DNA of 64,000 bases from Oegoconia quadripuncta. Lineage: Eukaryota; Arthropoda; Insecta; Lepidoptera; Autostichidae. Position numbers and translations under genes: made by a program. The notes beneath the pieces are model-generated. The model searched no databases. It saw nothing but the letters and a program-made list of their open reading frames with translations, and was not told the origin of the DNA. Location of the stretch: contig OX438741.1 in NCBI GenBank assembly GCA_949316235.1, forward strand, positions 20,089,124 through 20,153,123. The letters run 5' to 3'. Positions 12,120-22,859 of the stretch are shown in pieces (positions within the stretch are counted from its first letter, which is position 1; each line of letters starts with the position of its first letter).

Positions 12120-12320
12120 TGAGTACTGGACATAAGCCTCTCCTATGGAGCGATTCCCATCGCTTTTTACGAGAGGATTGGCCCTAATCGCAACGCTGGG
12201 CAGATTTGTTGGTGATAGCAGATTTTTTCAGGTAACACCGGGCAAATGACTGGTGGCCATCACTCGTCTATACTGTTATACTCAATAGTCTTTATGACAG
12301 CCATGAGAGAGAGGATTGGT
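12120..12320. repeat. Possible degraded dispersed repeat
   Basis: 'ctggacataagcctctcctatgg' and 'aacgctgggcagatttg' have the flavour of lepidopteran retroposons, but no second copy in the window confirms it. Confidence 0.25.
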
Positions 12321-12414
12321 CGTATTCTACTCTATCGGAAATCACATGGCGTATATGGATAATGGTGAGCATTAATATAAAGTGGTGTATCTACATATAT
12401 GATAACAAAATTTT

Positions 12415-12505
12415 TCATCATCTTCATATCCTCTACTGAACATAGACTTCCCGATAGATTTCCAGAGCGACTGGTTGGAAGCGGTCTGCATCAAAGTTCT
12501 ACAAT
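12415..12505 (-). repeat. RTE-a relic fragment
   Basis: 'cctctactgaacatagactt', 'agatttccagagcgactgg' and 'ggaagcggtctgcatc' match the RTE-a 3' region on the complement. Confidence 0.45.
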
Positions 12506-12744
12506 GTCGATATAATCTACAGGATGATAGTCAAAGCCAAACTGCCAGTTGCACCTATCTGCAGGGTGTTGATTAAAGCCCGACCCGACTGCGTCTCATT
12601 ATTTTTCTCATTAGCGCTGAGCTGTCTGCGCCGATTAAAGATGATGAGGGCTTTAAGGTTAGTTCAGAACTGATGACTTTATGCACCGGGCAAGTCTGAA
12701 TTTGCGAAATGACCAATTTATGCACAATGTGTTAGGACTTAACA

Positions 12745-12948
12745 GCAATCATACCTGATATTAGAAGATGAAGTCGAAGATCGTGGCGCGAATACAACTT
12801 GCTTGGCAGCAAACTAAGATAACGGTGATTGCTAACCAAGCGAACATTTCGAAATACTCTACTACCAACAAAATCCAGTACTACCCATGTACCCAGCTAG
12901 TAATCGAACCCGTGACCTTCGTTTTGTAAACCTAATGTTGTTTATTGT
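12745..12948 (-). repeat. SINE A, strongly degraded
   Basis: The complement of the SINE A tail ('atcatacctgatattagaag'), body ('gcttggcagcaaa') and tRNA-like head ('gtaatcgaacccgtgacctt', 'taaacctaatgttgttta') occur in the expected order with deletions. Probably one of the oldest copies. Confidence 0.6.
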
Positions 12949-14190
12949 CAGCGTTTATTGGCAGCGTTTGGATGAATTTATACTAACAAAATTTGATGAA
13001 ATGCAACGAGGAAGAGGTCAAGAAGACCTAGAGATATATCTGCATTGGATAGATCGAAGTAAAAGAAGATGAAGTTACGTCGTAAACGGAGAAGAAACAC
13101 CCGTACCCTAGAACAGGAAAGAGTGGCGAACGCTCCACTCACAATTGAGAAACCCTTGCTTTTAAAAGCGAGAGATCCTCTGTATGCTCTTGCCTTAACT
13201 AGCCGCCCTCGTTAAAAACTAGCAGGTCGTCAGAGTTCTTTCTTATTTGCAAACTAATCTAGAGGAGCTGATCGAGATAAGAACGAAATGATAAATGACA
13301 ATTCCGAATTTCTTTCTTTGTTCAAACTTTCATTTCTTTTAAGAAGTTTTGAAATGTTCGAGATTGTTCTAATTCTGTGGATCGTTAGGGAAATTAATAA
13401 TATTTCCAACCGCAAAGGGGTTTTGGACACGTCCAATAAAGATAAAAGACTTTTTGTGCGATTTCTGAAGTTTTGATAACATGAAAATGGCACTGATTTT
13501 TGAATGAATCCTCTTGATGATTTTAAAATTTGATGTCTATCTGAATGTTTTGCTGTAATTATAAATTTCCCTTACATCCTATAGCGGTAACATGATAACT
13601 TACGATATAGTTTAGCACACATCTTATGCGGTCATCTGTCAAAATAATTAACATAACAGTCGTACAGCAGCATTTTAACAGATGCGCGCGATATAACGTG
13701 AGATAAACTATATAGCGTGTGATCATGCTACTCATACTGGTGTTCATTTAAGGGTAACTGGCGATAGTAATTAGAACTTCACAGAGATTTTATATTTAGT
13801 GGATTGAATAGTTAAAAACCTTAATTATTTTGTCTCGGTCAAGGTCACAACCGTACCAGCCCACCTATGCCCAGCTGGGTCGAGTCACAGAAGGAGCGGG
13901 ACAGCTCTGGCCAGGGTCAAAACAGAACACGGATCACCACACCAACTTATTTATTGCATGAAACAGGTCGTACAGAGGATCGAAAGGGCCTTAGAACTAA
14001 AAAATTAACCATTGAGATGTAAAAAAAAATGATTAAAATAACGGTGCGACTGAGTTGAAATCAATGAGCCAAAAAAAGGACCCGTCAGTTCATCAGTCAG
14101 TTTAAAATTTAAAATTTGAACTCCAATAACCCAAACCCACCAATGAGTATCAGCTCAAAAGAACGACACCGTTACAATTTTATTATATTA
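12949..14190. other. Unassigned intergenic sequence
   Basis: No gene identified. A more GC-rich patch at 13848-13945 ('cccacctatgcccagctggg') is unassigned. Overlapping 60-80 codon frames on both strands at 13254-13493 reflect low stop density, not recognisable proteins. Confidence 0.3.
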
Positions 14191-14194
14191 AATA

Positions 14195-14510
14195 GATTTA
14201 GAAACACTTGTTAACGTCCCAACTGTTGGAGCAGCCTCCTCTCACTGGGAGAGGGCATACCCTGGTCCGTAGACCACAATCCCCCAAGCGGGCCCAGTTG
14301 GTGTTGTGTCAAAGTAATGGTCACCTGTCAGTCAGTGTTTTTCAAGCCGCCCCTGTAGGCCACCGACTTCTTTTAAAATTCACCATACCCTCCGAAGTAC
14401 GGAAACACATTAAAAAACCAGTGGCTGAGCGCGCCAACCATTGCTTAATTTCGCTAATCGAAAACGAATAGCGAATGCACCACGAGTGCGTGTATTGGCA
14501 ATATTTCACA
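14195..14510 (-). repeat. 5S-rRNA-derived SINE, near-complete copy
   Basis: On the minus strand: a leader, the 5S-like block ('cgattagcgaaattaagcaa', 'tggttggcgcgctcagcc'), the body ('acttcggagggtatgg', 'ggtggcctacagggg') and an end near 'cagttgggacgttaac'. The family fuses a 5S rRNA internal promoter to a retroposon tail (SINE3-like design). One of five loci in the window. Confidence 0.75.
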
Positions 14511-15404
14511 GTATTTTGTACTAGCGTTACATCGGCAAGGAACACATTGAGTAGACATTTTTTTTGGCCAGAAAGTAACCTAATACTGCTGTGACCCGGT
14601 TGTTTTTTGGATTGGCGATGCAAGGATATCCTATCTATAGATTGTTTATAATTAGATTATTTTTTCCAACCGTTTTCTGATTGTAAGGTATAGTTTTTTA
14701 TTTTTTATTAAGTTTAAGTAGGTTCTATCAATGGAAACCTCTAATTGGCTTTCAGTTTCTTAGTTTAAGTGATAATTTGTAAAACAGCTGTTGGTATTCC
14801 CAAGAAAAAAAAAATCTGTGAAATTCATATATAACATAGATATTCAACCAGAAAAGTAAATTTATTATTCACCATAAAAAACAGGATCAAACCCACATAC
14901 GAAACACCTTCAGTGAATCTAAAAGATCTAATTTCCATAAAAGCAGGTCGCTGTGATAAGAGCAAAATAACATTGAAATAAATAAAATCCACGCCCCGTG
15001 AACCAAACAGGAAATAGGCCGGTGGTACATGAGGAGAGTAAGCCTATTACGCATACACCTATCTACTGCTTTAACCAGTAATGTACAGGTAACCTCTTGA
15101 TTTTGCTCTCACGAACATTCGCACATTTGAGTCTACTAAAACACATTAAAACATTAAACTTCTATTTATTTCATTACACTATACAGTCGGCAACAGAAAT
15201 GTATTTAGGAGAAAATCTAAAGGGAAATAGTTTTTAAACTGAAATATATCCATCATATGATGACATAAGTTTATTGGACAAAACAATATCATAAAAATCG
15301 AGCCGTGTTGCCGACACATACCTACTACTATAACCAATAATATACAGGTAATCTCTCGATTTTGCTGTCACTAACGCACCTTTGAGTCTTTTTTTTGTTT
15401 TTTT
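14511..15404. other. Unassigned AT-rich sequence
   Basis: 'acctatctactgcttt..ccagtaatgtacaggtaa' near 15058 is echoed as 'acctactactataaccaataatatacaggtaa' near 15320. This suggests a degraded local duplication ~260 bp apart. No coding sequence. Confidence 0.35.
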
Positions 15405-15488
15405 TTTTTTTTTATCGAGGGTTTTATCGTAAGAAAACGATATGCCACCCTCATAAAAGCAACAGTCCTTAATACACTACCAGTGGAG

Positions 15489-15812
15489 TCAATTCCTTCC
15501 ACTCATTGCGAGTTCTAGTAGGTGATGTAGTAACCTGACCTCTCCCGATAAGGGAGAGACCAGGATACTATTCACATATCCTATGGTACTATTTGTCAGA
15601 GGTGGATATATTTGTCTTCTCTGAGCCTCGTTCCGTGCACATTCCACCAAAATATGATAGACATCCTCTACTACCCCACACATGTCACAATTTGAGTCCT
15701 GAGAGTTGCACAGTCAAAGAATGCACATGTGTCAGGGGTGAGCCCATCGCCATTAACACGTGCAAATCTATAGATGTTTTTTGGAGGAAAGTCTCATAGT
15801 CGCACTTTTGTG
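15489..15812 (-). pseudogene. R1/I-like LINE ORF2 C-terminal relic
   Basis: Two minus-strand frames combine into one relic. The upstream frame reads 'KCDYETFLQKTSIDLHVL..AMG.PLT'. The downstream frame reads 'CDMCGVVEDVYHILVECARN', the C-x2-C...H..C zinc-knuckle pattern typical of the C-terminus of R1/I-clade reverse transcriptases. A frameshift lies between them. A related piece of the upstream half occurs on the plus strand at 30450-30570. A long poly-T/A tract at 15393-15414 could be its tail. Confidence 0.5.
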
Positions 15813-16509
15813 ATTTTTGCATGTGATGCAATATATTTGTGACATAATATATTAAATTTTCAAGAATGTACCGTGACGAAAAAGGTTACAATATTATACT
15901 CTTCATACTTATCCCATCAGTGGCAGGTCTTAGTTGGTAAATCGCACGAAAACGGCTCAATTTTACAAACAAAAATTGTATTTATATCCGCGGCATTTCC
16001 CCACAGCAGAATACCATAAGACATCGAGCTGTAGAAATAACTAAAACATACTAATCTAGCAGTATACTATATACGTCTGATATTTGGCGAAATTTTTTGA
16101 CCGATTATGCTGCAGAGCTTAGCATTTTTGCCAATTTTTTTTTACAATTTATCGTCAACACATTGACTTTATCTTTAAATTAGACAAGGGACGGCCTTTT
16201 CATGAATTTCTATTGTTAAGTACCACCAGGAGTTAGTTGGGTTACTGCATGCAAATTGTATTGTACTTAAATAAGGTGAAGTTATCAAGGGGATGAATTA
16301 AAAACGAGGCACGAATAATGGATTATTCCGAACACGTTCAAACGTCGTCGCCGTCGTGGTGAAATTTTTTACGTTACGTGTTATTTTTTCGCTTTTGTAC
16401 GGTACGTGTGAATTATGAAATTTCAGGTCGTTGTTGGTTGTTGTGTGTGTACTATTTTAGAGGGATGTGTGTATATTAATGAAACAATAACTATCAAGCA
16501 ATTTTATAA
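15813..16509. other. Unassigned sequence left of the 5S SINE
   Basis: No gene recognised. The patch 16320-16440 is richer in CpG ('aacgtcgtcgccgtcgtgg') and could be 5'-UTR-like sequence of a retroelement or of a gene, without further support. Confidence 0.3.
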
Positions 16510-16632
16510 GCAATTTATTTTCGATTAGCGAAGTTAAGCAATTAGTCCTTGGATGGGTGACCACTAGTGGCATTTTAATGTGTGTGTTTCCATACTGCGG
16601 AGGGCACGTAAATAGTCTATCCCGGTGGTTTT
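16510..16632 (+). repeat. 5S-rRNA-derived SINE, part 1 (split by copia)
   Basis: 'tcgattagcgaagttaagca' and 'ccttggatgggtgaccact' match the 3' half of 5S rRNA, including the internal promoter region. The body continues to 'ctatcccggtggtttt' at 16632. It resumes after the copia element at 23000 ('gttttcaattgaagatagtcg'), with GTTTT duplicated by the insertion. Confidence 0.85.
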
Positions 16633-16772
16633 TGTTGTAATAATGTATTTGGCCACTGCTTTCTGCAGATTATTCCTTTTTAGTAATCAAAAAGATCTGA
16701 CGTGTTCTACTTACTTCAAAATAAATGTCTAATGTGAAAACATTTCTATTGCCTATTTTTAATATTTTAACA
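16633..16772 (+). repeat. Copia left LTR (140 bp)
   Basis: Starts TGTTGTAATAATG, ends AATATTTTAACA. No difference from the right LTR was found reading base by base. Contains 'aaaataaatg' at about 16719, a possible polyadenylation signal. No clear TATA box. Confidence 0.95.
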
Positions 16773-16786
16773 CGTTATCAGCACGA
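16773..16786 (+). promoter_or_regulatory. Primer-binding site, tRNA-Ile anticodon arm (half-tRNA type)
   Basis: CGTTATCAGCACGA directly abuts the LTR end. Its complement matches positions ~27-40 of eukaryotic tRNA-Ile(AAU): the 5' anticodon stem TCGTG, loop CTAATAA, then CG. The single mismatch is C facing A34, which is inosine in mature cytosolic tRNA-Ile and pairs with C. Copia uses the corresponding stretch of initiator tRNA-Met as a half-tRNA primer. The same geometry with a different tRNA is inferred here. Confidence 0.75.
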
Positions 16787-16847
16787 GTAAGCTCTGTTAT
16801 TTATTTTAGTTGGCATAGTTTTGTGTTTTATTATATTTAGACAAATA

Positions 16848-17782
16848 ATGGAAGTCAATAGTCGGAATTTTGGATTTTCAAATATAGCCCTGTCAAGTCG
16901 TGAAGGATACGGGATATGGAAATTCAAAATACGTATGTGTCTTATATATGAAGAACTGTGGGATTGTGTTGTGGGATATCCTGTAGGTGATGATACTTCG
17001 AAATTAGTAAAAGATAGAAAAGATCAGAAAGCCTTGTCGAAAATCTGTCTAACTTTAGACGGTGCTGCGGTTACACATGTTAGACGAGCAAAAACAGCCA
17101 AGGAAGCTTGGGACGCTCTTGCTGCAGCTTATGAAGATAAAGGTATGGGTCGACGCTTAGCCCTGGAACGTAAACTATACAGGTACTCACTTTCTGATTT
17201 TGATAATATTGAATGTTACATTGATGCCATAATGTGCACTTACCAAGAACTAGCTGATATTGGTAAAGTGATTGAGGATGAATCATTAGCTGCAATCCTT
17301 TTGGGAGGCTTAACACCTCGATTTGATCCGTTGGTGATGTCACTCGAGAACTCGAATGTAAATATTACCAGTGATTTAGTAAAGTCCAAATTATTAAATG
17401 AGCTATCTAAAGGTAAGTCTACTGAGCCAGGAGCTGCCTTACGGAGTAGATATGTTGAGAAACAGAAACCTTGTAGTTCAAAACCTAAAAATGCTGTAGT
17501 ATGTTATACATGTAATGAGCCGGGACATAAAAGCCCTCAGTGTCCATTAAGAAAGAATAAGAAGGGAAAGTCAGTTGCTACTAAGCAAACTAAAGAGGAT
17601 TCTACCCTTATAGCTGCACTGAATGCTGATACACATAGCAATGATGTTAGGAGTAATAGTTGGTTTGTAGACTCCGGTGCTACCACTCATATGACTTCTC
17701 AGTTGGATTGGCTGCAAAATACTATACCATTTGAATGTGGAAGAGTGACTGTAGCTAATGGAGAAATTTTAGAAAGTAAATA
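16848..17782 (+). pseudogene. Copia gag and protease, 5' part of gag-pol interrupted by transposon
   Basis: I chose the ATG at 16848 (MEVNSRNFGF...). The frame extends upstream to 16821 without another ATG. The product begins with a copia-type Gag (UBN2-like; 'GYGIWKFKIRMCLIYEELW' at about residues 22-40, 'AKTAKEAWDALAAAYED' at about 80-96). A zinc knuckle C-x2-C-x4-H-x4-C follows (CYTCNEPGHKSPQC, 17502-17543, first Cys codon 219). The aspartic protease active site is WFVDSGATTHM, with the catalytic Asp codon at 17670. The frame then enters the inverted repeat of the nested transposon at 17785 and stops in it at 17828. With the transposon and one TA removed, the frame runs on into 19744. Confidence 0.9.
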
Positions 17783-17784
17783 TA

Positions 17785-18035
17785 CAGTGTGGAAATTAAA
17801 CTCAGGCCCTGGAGGGAAACTACTTTAAATCCTTAAGCTAGCTCATTTTATTTAAAGGAGACATTCCTTTATTTTTAAAAAGAAACAAATCTGCATTAAA
17901 AGATTTTTTAAAACTCGCTTGCTTCGCCCGGGACTCGAACCGACTAAAATTTAAAAAAATAAACACTCTTTATTTTATTGTACTAATCGGTAGTATTAAT
18001 ATTCAGGATAAAGTTTCTCTAACAAACATTTGGTC
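17785..18035 (+). repeat. Left terminal inverted repeat of nested transposon
   Basis: Pairs with 19493-19741. On the complement it carries 'GGTTCGAGTCCCGGGCGAAG' (about 17923-17942), which fits the tRNA B-box consensus GGTTCGANTCC. Confidence 0.92.
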
Positions 18036-18107
18036 TTAAAAATAAAAATAATCGTTAAATCTAACATCAACTTTATTTTACTATCCATTTTGTAACACTT
18101 AAATTAT

Positions 18108-19169
18108 TTAACTGATAAATTGTTCGAAATGAGCCCCGTCGTTCCGGCTACACAACATTAGTCGCCGTTGAAATTCATTTCTTGTAGCCTTCAGCAAAGT
18201 GTTGTGGTGTATGCCCCTAATAACATTTTCTACCGCAATCCTTAGCTCTTGAACGGTTTCATAGCAAGTTTCATAAACAACATTTTTTACATGACCCCAT
18301 AAAAAGAAGTCCATGGGCGTCAGGTCTGGACTTCTTGCAGGCCATCTAATCGTACCGTTTGTACCTATCCAGGCACTGAAATTTTCATTAAGGTATGCCC
18401 TGGCAATTCTGCTGTTGTGGGCAGGTGCACCATCTTGTTGAAAAATGATATTATTTCGTTCCTCTTCTGGCAGAAGGTTTAATTGATTTTGTAAAAGCTC
18501 TAATATTTCAATGTATTTTGCTGCATTCAGATGTCCTTCGTAAATGTGCACCAAAACAACCTTGTTACTTTTGATTCCACACCAAACATTAAACGAAAAT
18601 CTGACCTGGTTGTTCGTTTCACGGACACGGAATGGATTTTGACGAGACCAATAATGATTGTTATGTCTGTTATACATTCCATTATTACTAAAATTTGTTT
18701 CGTCAGACCATACAATACAGTCCAAGAAATTTGGGTTGCGGGCTATTTCTGTTCGAATATTTTCACAAAACTGTAATCTCCTGTCACTATCTCCGGGATG
18801 TAGTTTCTGCACCAATCGCCCATCACGATAACATTTGTATTTGTATTTTTTCAGAACTTTAAGTATACTAGTATGGTTGATGCCTATCTCTTGAACAGCT
18901 TCCCTGCTTGAAGCTTTCGGGTAACACTCGAAGTATGTCAAAATGTTTAACTCAACATCGCTATAGTCCAAATTTTGTTGCTGTGGGCGTCCAGTCTTCT
19001 TTTTAAAACTTCCAACGGTCAGTAAATTATTCACAATTCGAGACAAAACCTTTCTAGATGGTAGTTCTCTGTCTGGATACTTCTCGCGATACCACTGTAG
19101 AGCTAAATCGTAGCTCTTGTTGCAAACAAAGTAAGCTTCTAATAAATCGAATTGTTCTTGATACGCCAT
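18108..19169 (-). CDS. Transposase, DUF4817-type Tc1/mariner superfamily, intact 353 aa
   Basis: Starts at ATG 19167-19169 (MAYQEQFDLLEAYFVCNKSY) with no upstream ATG in frame before the inverted repeat. It ends 'GAHFEQFIS'. The head (residues 1-60) is DUF4817-like ('ALQWYREKYPDRELPSRKVL'). An HTH with 'SSREAVQEIGINHTSILKVL' follows at about 90-110. The catalytic Asp are D156 (IVWSDETNF), D246 (FQQDGAPAH) and D287 (SPDLTPMDFFLWGH), again with 40 residues between the last two, as in the enzyme at 1-1082. The two share architecture but differ widely in sequence. It would bind the element's inverted repeats and move it into TA sites. All catalytic residues are present, with no frameshift. Confidence 0.93.
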   Translation of the reverse strand: MAYQEQFDLLEAYFVCNKSYDLALQWYREKYPDRELPSRKVLSRIVNNLLTVGSFKKKTGRPQQQNLDYSDVELNILTYFECYPKASSREAVQEIGINHTSILKVLKKYKYKCYRDGRLVQKLHPGDSDRRLQFCENIRTEIARNPNFLDCIVWSDETNFSNNGMYNRHNNHYWSRQNPFRVRETNNQVRFSFNVWCGIKSNKVVLVHIYEGHLNAAKYIEILELLQNQLNLLPEEERNNIIFQQDGAPAHNSRIARAYLNENFSAWIGTNGTIRWPARSPDLTPMDFFLWGHVKNVVYETCYETVQELRIAVENVIRGIHHNTLLKATRNEFQRRLMLCSRNDGAHFEQFIS

Positions 19170-19492
19170 TATGAGATAATTTAATTACGTAAGGGAAGCA
19201 ACACTACTTAAATAAAATCTGTTGATAAAAATCGTTCGAATTTTAAAATTATTGTCCCGCCTTGCAAACAAAGTCAAACGTTCCATTTTTAAACTTCTCC
19301 ACTGAACGCCTCGGATCATGTAAGAAGGAAATGTGCATAGAGGTATTACCACCATTGAACAATTTTCTTATCGATGATTTCAACAAGGTACTTAACGATA
19401 AATTAGCAAGCGTGTACTTCATACGAAGTCTTTGAGTGTTGGAGAAATAACAGAACTGTTACGTGTCTTTTACTTGTTAAAAGTGAACAGTA

Positions 19493-19741
19493 ACCAAATA
19501 TTTTTTAGAGAAACTTTATCCTGAATATTAATACTACCGAGTAGTATAATAAAATAAGGAGTGTTTATTTTTTAAATTTTAGTTGGTTCGAGTCCCGGGC
19601 GAAGCAAGCGAGTTTTAAAAAATCTTTTAATGCAGATTTGTTTCTTTTTAAAAATAAAGGAATGTCTCCTTTAAGTAAAATGAGCTAGCTTAAGGATTTA
19701 AAGTAGTTTCCCTCCAGGGCCTGAGTTTAATTTCCACACTG
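19493..19741 (-). repeat. Right terminal inverted repeat of nested transposon
   Basis: Complement of 17785-18035 with about half a dozen mismatches and small indels. The B-box-like block is read on the plus strand at about 19582-19601 ('GGTTCGAGTCCCGGGCGAAG'). Confidence 0.92.
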
Positions 19742-19743
19742 TA

Positions 19744-22245
19744 TAGGTGATATTTCAATTTCAACTAAGTCAGATGTAGTTAAAACTATAAAAGACGTTG
19801 TTTATATACCTCATTTACAATCTAATTTAATTTCTGTTATTAAGGCTGTTCAAAGTGGTTTTACTGTAGTTTTTTGATAAAAACGGTTGTAATTTTTATA
19901 AAAGTGTTGATTTTTCATATACAGGTAATTCTGTTCTACATGCTTCTGAAAATGGTGGACTGTACTCTTTAAACTGTACTACAAATCCGTCTCATTTGTC
20001 AGCTTCTGTTGTGCACTTTGACGAGATCTATGAGTATCGTATTTGGCATAAACGCCTAGGGCATTTATGTCGTATAGGAATGCAGAATTTGATTAAAGGC
20101 AATGCTACCGGCATAACGTTCAAGAAAGTAGACAAGGAGCCATGTGTCGCTTGCATTGAAGGTAAGCAGTCTAGAAAACCTTTTAAAACAGTTCCCTACA
20201 AGAAGGCCACATCTATGCTAGAGCTAGTTCATTCTGACTTAGCAGGCCCGATGTCATGCTCTTCTTTTCAAGGAAATAAATATGTTTTATATTTAATTGA
20301 CGATTATTCTAGAATGGTTTTTGTTTACTTTGTTGAGTCTAAAAGTGACGTTAAAAATAAATTTTGTGAGTTTGTAACTTTAGTAGAAAGACAGACCGGA
20401 GCACAAACTAAAACACTACGATCTGATAATGGTACCGAATTTGTTAATAAAAGTATGAATGACTTTTTGGTTTCCAAGGGTATTGTTCATCAGACAATTG
20501 TACCTTATTGTCAACAGCAGAATGGGATAGCCGAGCGTACTGGTCGTTCAATAATGGAGAAAGCACGTGCTTTACTTGCTGAAAGTTCTTTGTCAAAGGC
20601 TTTCTGGCAAGATGCTATAATGTGTGCTGTCTATCTAAAAAATAGGTCTCCACATAGGTCTTTACATTGTGTGACTCCTTTCCAAAAATGGTATAATGAA
20701 ATACCAAATTTGGCGCATCTTAAAGTGTTCGGATGTAGGGCACTTGTACATGTACCATCGTGTAATAGGAAGAAGTTGGATGTTAAAGCTACTCAACATA
20801 TTTTTGTTGGTTATAGTGATGATCCACATGGCTACTTTTTTCGTGAGGTACATAATCCGAGAAGTTTAACAAAGGCGAGAGATGTTACTTTTTTTGAAGA
20901 TTGCTTTTCTGATCTGAAAGCTAATTCTGAAAAGAATGTACAATTTTCCGTGCCAACCCTAATGTTATCTGATAATTTGACAGATGTTGCTGTGGAGCCT
21001 TCTGTAGTCGTAAGTTCAACAGACGACATACAAAGTCCTTTGATAACGACTAAGCAACTCGTTCGTAATAATACTGACGCAGATAATTTATTCATGTCCT
21101 GTCCACTAAGGGGAGAAGAAAGTCCTAGGGTTGAACCAGTGTTGGAAGCTGAAAGAAGATATCCTTCCAGAACTAGGTATCCTCCAAACTACTTTTCCTA
21201 TTTAGTTTCTGAAGAGACGAAAGAACCGAATAGTTATGTTGAGGCTATTAACTCTGACAACGCTGAAGAGTGGCAATTAGCTATGCAGAACGAGTTCGAT
21301 TCCCTTCAAAAACTTAAAACTTGGGATTTAGTGGACAGACCAAATAAAAAGGTCATTCCATGCAAATGGGTATACAGGATGAAGACCGATGAGCAAGGCA
21401 GTGTTGTCAAGTTTAAAGCTAGACTCGTTGTCAAAGGTTTCAATCAAATAGCAGGCGTTGATTACAATGAAACCTTTGCGCCTGTAGTCAGAAATTCATC
21501 CTTACGTACCTTATTTGCTTTAGCGGCAGAGCAAGACCTTAAAATGCGACACTTAGATGTTGACACAGCTTTCTTAAATGGAGACCTTACGGAGGAAGTC
21601 TATATGGACCAGCCTAAGGGGTTTGTTGAGGAAGGTCAACAAAACAAAGTGTGTTTGCTACGTAAGTCTTTATATGGACTTAAGCAAGCTCCCAGAGCTT
21701 GGTATACAAAGTTGAATGAAACTTTGTCTAGTATAGGTTTTGTGAGAACTCCATCAGAACCTTGTGTTTATAAAAAAGATTTTAATACAGAAACAGTCAT
21801 TCTCTGTGTCTATGTTGATGACATAATAATATTTTTTAAATCTGATAGATCTTTTGACATTGTCAAAAATTCTTTACAAAAATATTTTAGCCTAAAAGAC
21901 TTAGGAGAACTAAAATATTATCTTGGTTTAAATATCTCGCGTAGTAACAGTGAAATACGTATTAACCAGGTAACTTATATTCACCGCTTACTAAAAATTT
22001 TCGATCTACAGAATTGTAAAGAATACAATACACCGCTGGCGAATAGTAAGCTGGTTGATGGCGAAGAACGTGGTGAGTATCCATACCAAAATTTAATTGG
22101 TTGTTTAATGTTCTTATCAGTAAACACTCGTCCTGATATAGCATTCGCTACCAGTTACTTGAGTCAGTTTAACACCAAGTACGATAGGACTCATTGGATT
22201 GCTGCCAAAAGAGTTCTCCAATATGTAAAGCGTACTGTAGATTAA
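19744..22245 (+). pseudogene. Copia pol: integrase and reverse transcriptase, with frameshift and premature stop
   Basis: Resumes directly after the transposon's TA with the end of protease ('DVVYIPHLQSNLISV'). A run of six T at 19870-19875 gives a +1 shift; five would keep frame with what follows. Integrase then has the His/Cys head ('WHKRLGHL', 'CVACIEGK') and D-D-E residues in 'LVHSDLAGPM', 'TLRSDNGTEF' and 'QQNGIAERTGR'. The RVT_2 reverse transcriptase runs from 'EWQLAMQNEFDSL' through 'FKARLVVKGFNQ' and 'LDVDTAFLNGDL' to the catalytic YVDD at 21811-21822. An in-frame TAA at 22243-22245 breaks the chain before RNase H. Core motifs are otherwise intact, so the damage looks recent. A homopolymer sequencing error at the T run is possible. 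Confidence 0.93.
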
Positions 22246-22737
22246 TCTCTGGTTTATAGAAAAACTGGGCAACCTCTAGTGGGTTTTGCTGATGCAGACT
22301 GGGCGAACTGCTGTAAAGACCGTCGGTCTTATACGGGCTACTTTTTCAAGCTGGCTAGCGGTCCTGTTTCCTGGTCTTCCAGAAAGCAACCTACAGTTGC
22401 TTTATCTTCGGCCGAAGCTGAGTATATGGCTTTAACAGATGCTACGAAGGAAGCTGTATATCTTCGACGCTTAATTTGTGAGATTTCCGGTAAGAGTACT
22501 GTTTGTATTACTATACACAGCGATAGTCAAAGTGCTCAAAGTTTGGCTACGAATCCAGTTTTTCATAATAGAACCAAGCACATAGATACGAAATACCATT
22601 ATATTAGAGAAAAAATATTAGAAAACTTTGTTCAATTGAAGTATATTAATACAAGTGAAATGCCAGCTGACGTTCTAACTAAACCGTTAGGTCGCATTGC
22701 ACATGATAGGTGTGTTACCGATTTAGGTTTAGTATAG
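22246..22737 (+). pseudogene. Copia RNase H, separated from RT by one nonsense codon
   Basis: Same frame as the RT, directly after the TAA at 22243-22245, ending at TAG 22735-22737. Copia-type RNase HI: 'GFADADWANCCKDRRSYTG' (first Asp), 'ALSSAEAEYMAL' (Glu) and 'IHSDSQSAQSLA' (Asp), then 'RTKHIDTKYHYIREK' and 'PADVLTKPLGR'. No further break is seen. It has no start of its own and would be made only by read-through. Confidence 0.93.
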
Positions 22738-22850
22738 TTTTTGTGCTGAACTTTTTACTTTTTATTATTTTTTTTTTCTCACTCTATGTTTCTTATCTTT
22801 TGTTTGTTTCTCAGTATGCTAATTACACGTTTTGTAGATGTTCTTTGATT

Positions 22851-22857
22851 AAGGGGG
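22851..22857 (+). promoter_or_regulatory. Polypurine tract of copia
   Basis: AAGGGGG followed by CC and then the right LTR at 22860. This is the expected place for plus-strand priming. The two intervening C are slightly unusual. Confidence 0.6.
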
Positions 22858-22859
22858 CC

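Larger units (their letters stand above)
17785..19741 (-). mobile_element. Complete Tc1/mariner-like transposon nested in copia
   Basis: 1957 bp beginning CAGTGTGGAAATTAAACTC and ending with its complement, between TA duplications at 17783-17784 and 19742-19743. The terminal inverted repeats are about 250 bp (17785-18035 and 19493-19741) and differ at only a few positions. It encodes one intact 353-aa transposase. Long repeats, TA target and intact enzyme suggest a recent and possibly autonomous copy. A diverged, internally deleted relative lies at 57629-58485. Confidence 0.93.

Noticed and set aside
16821..16847. Earlier start for copia Gag at 16821
   Set aside because: The codon is TTG and the peptide before 16848 is hydrophobic, unlike copia Gag starts; ATG 16848 fits better.
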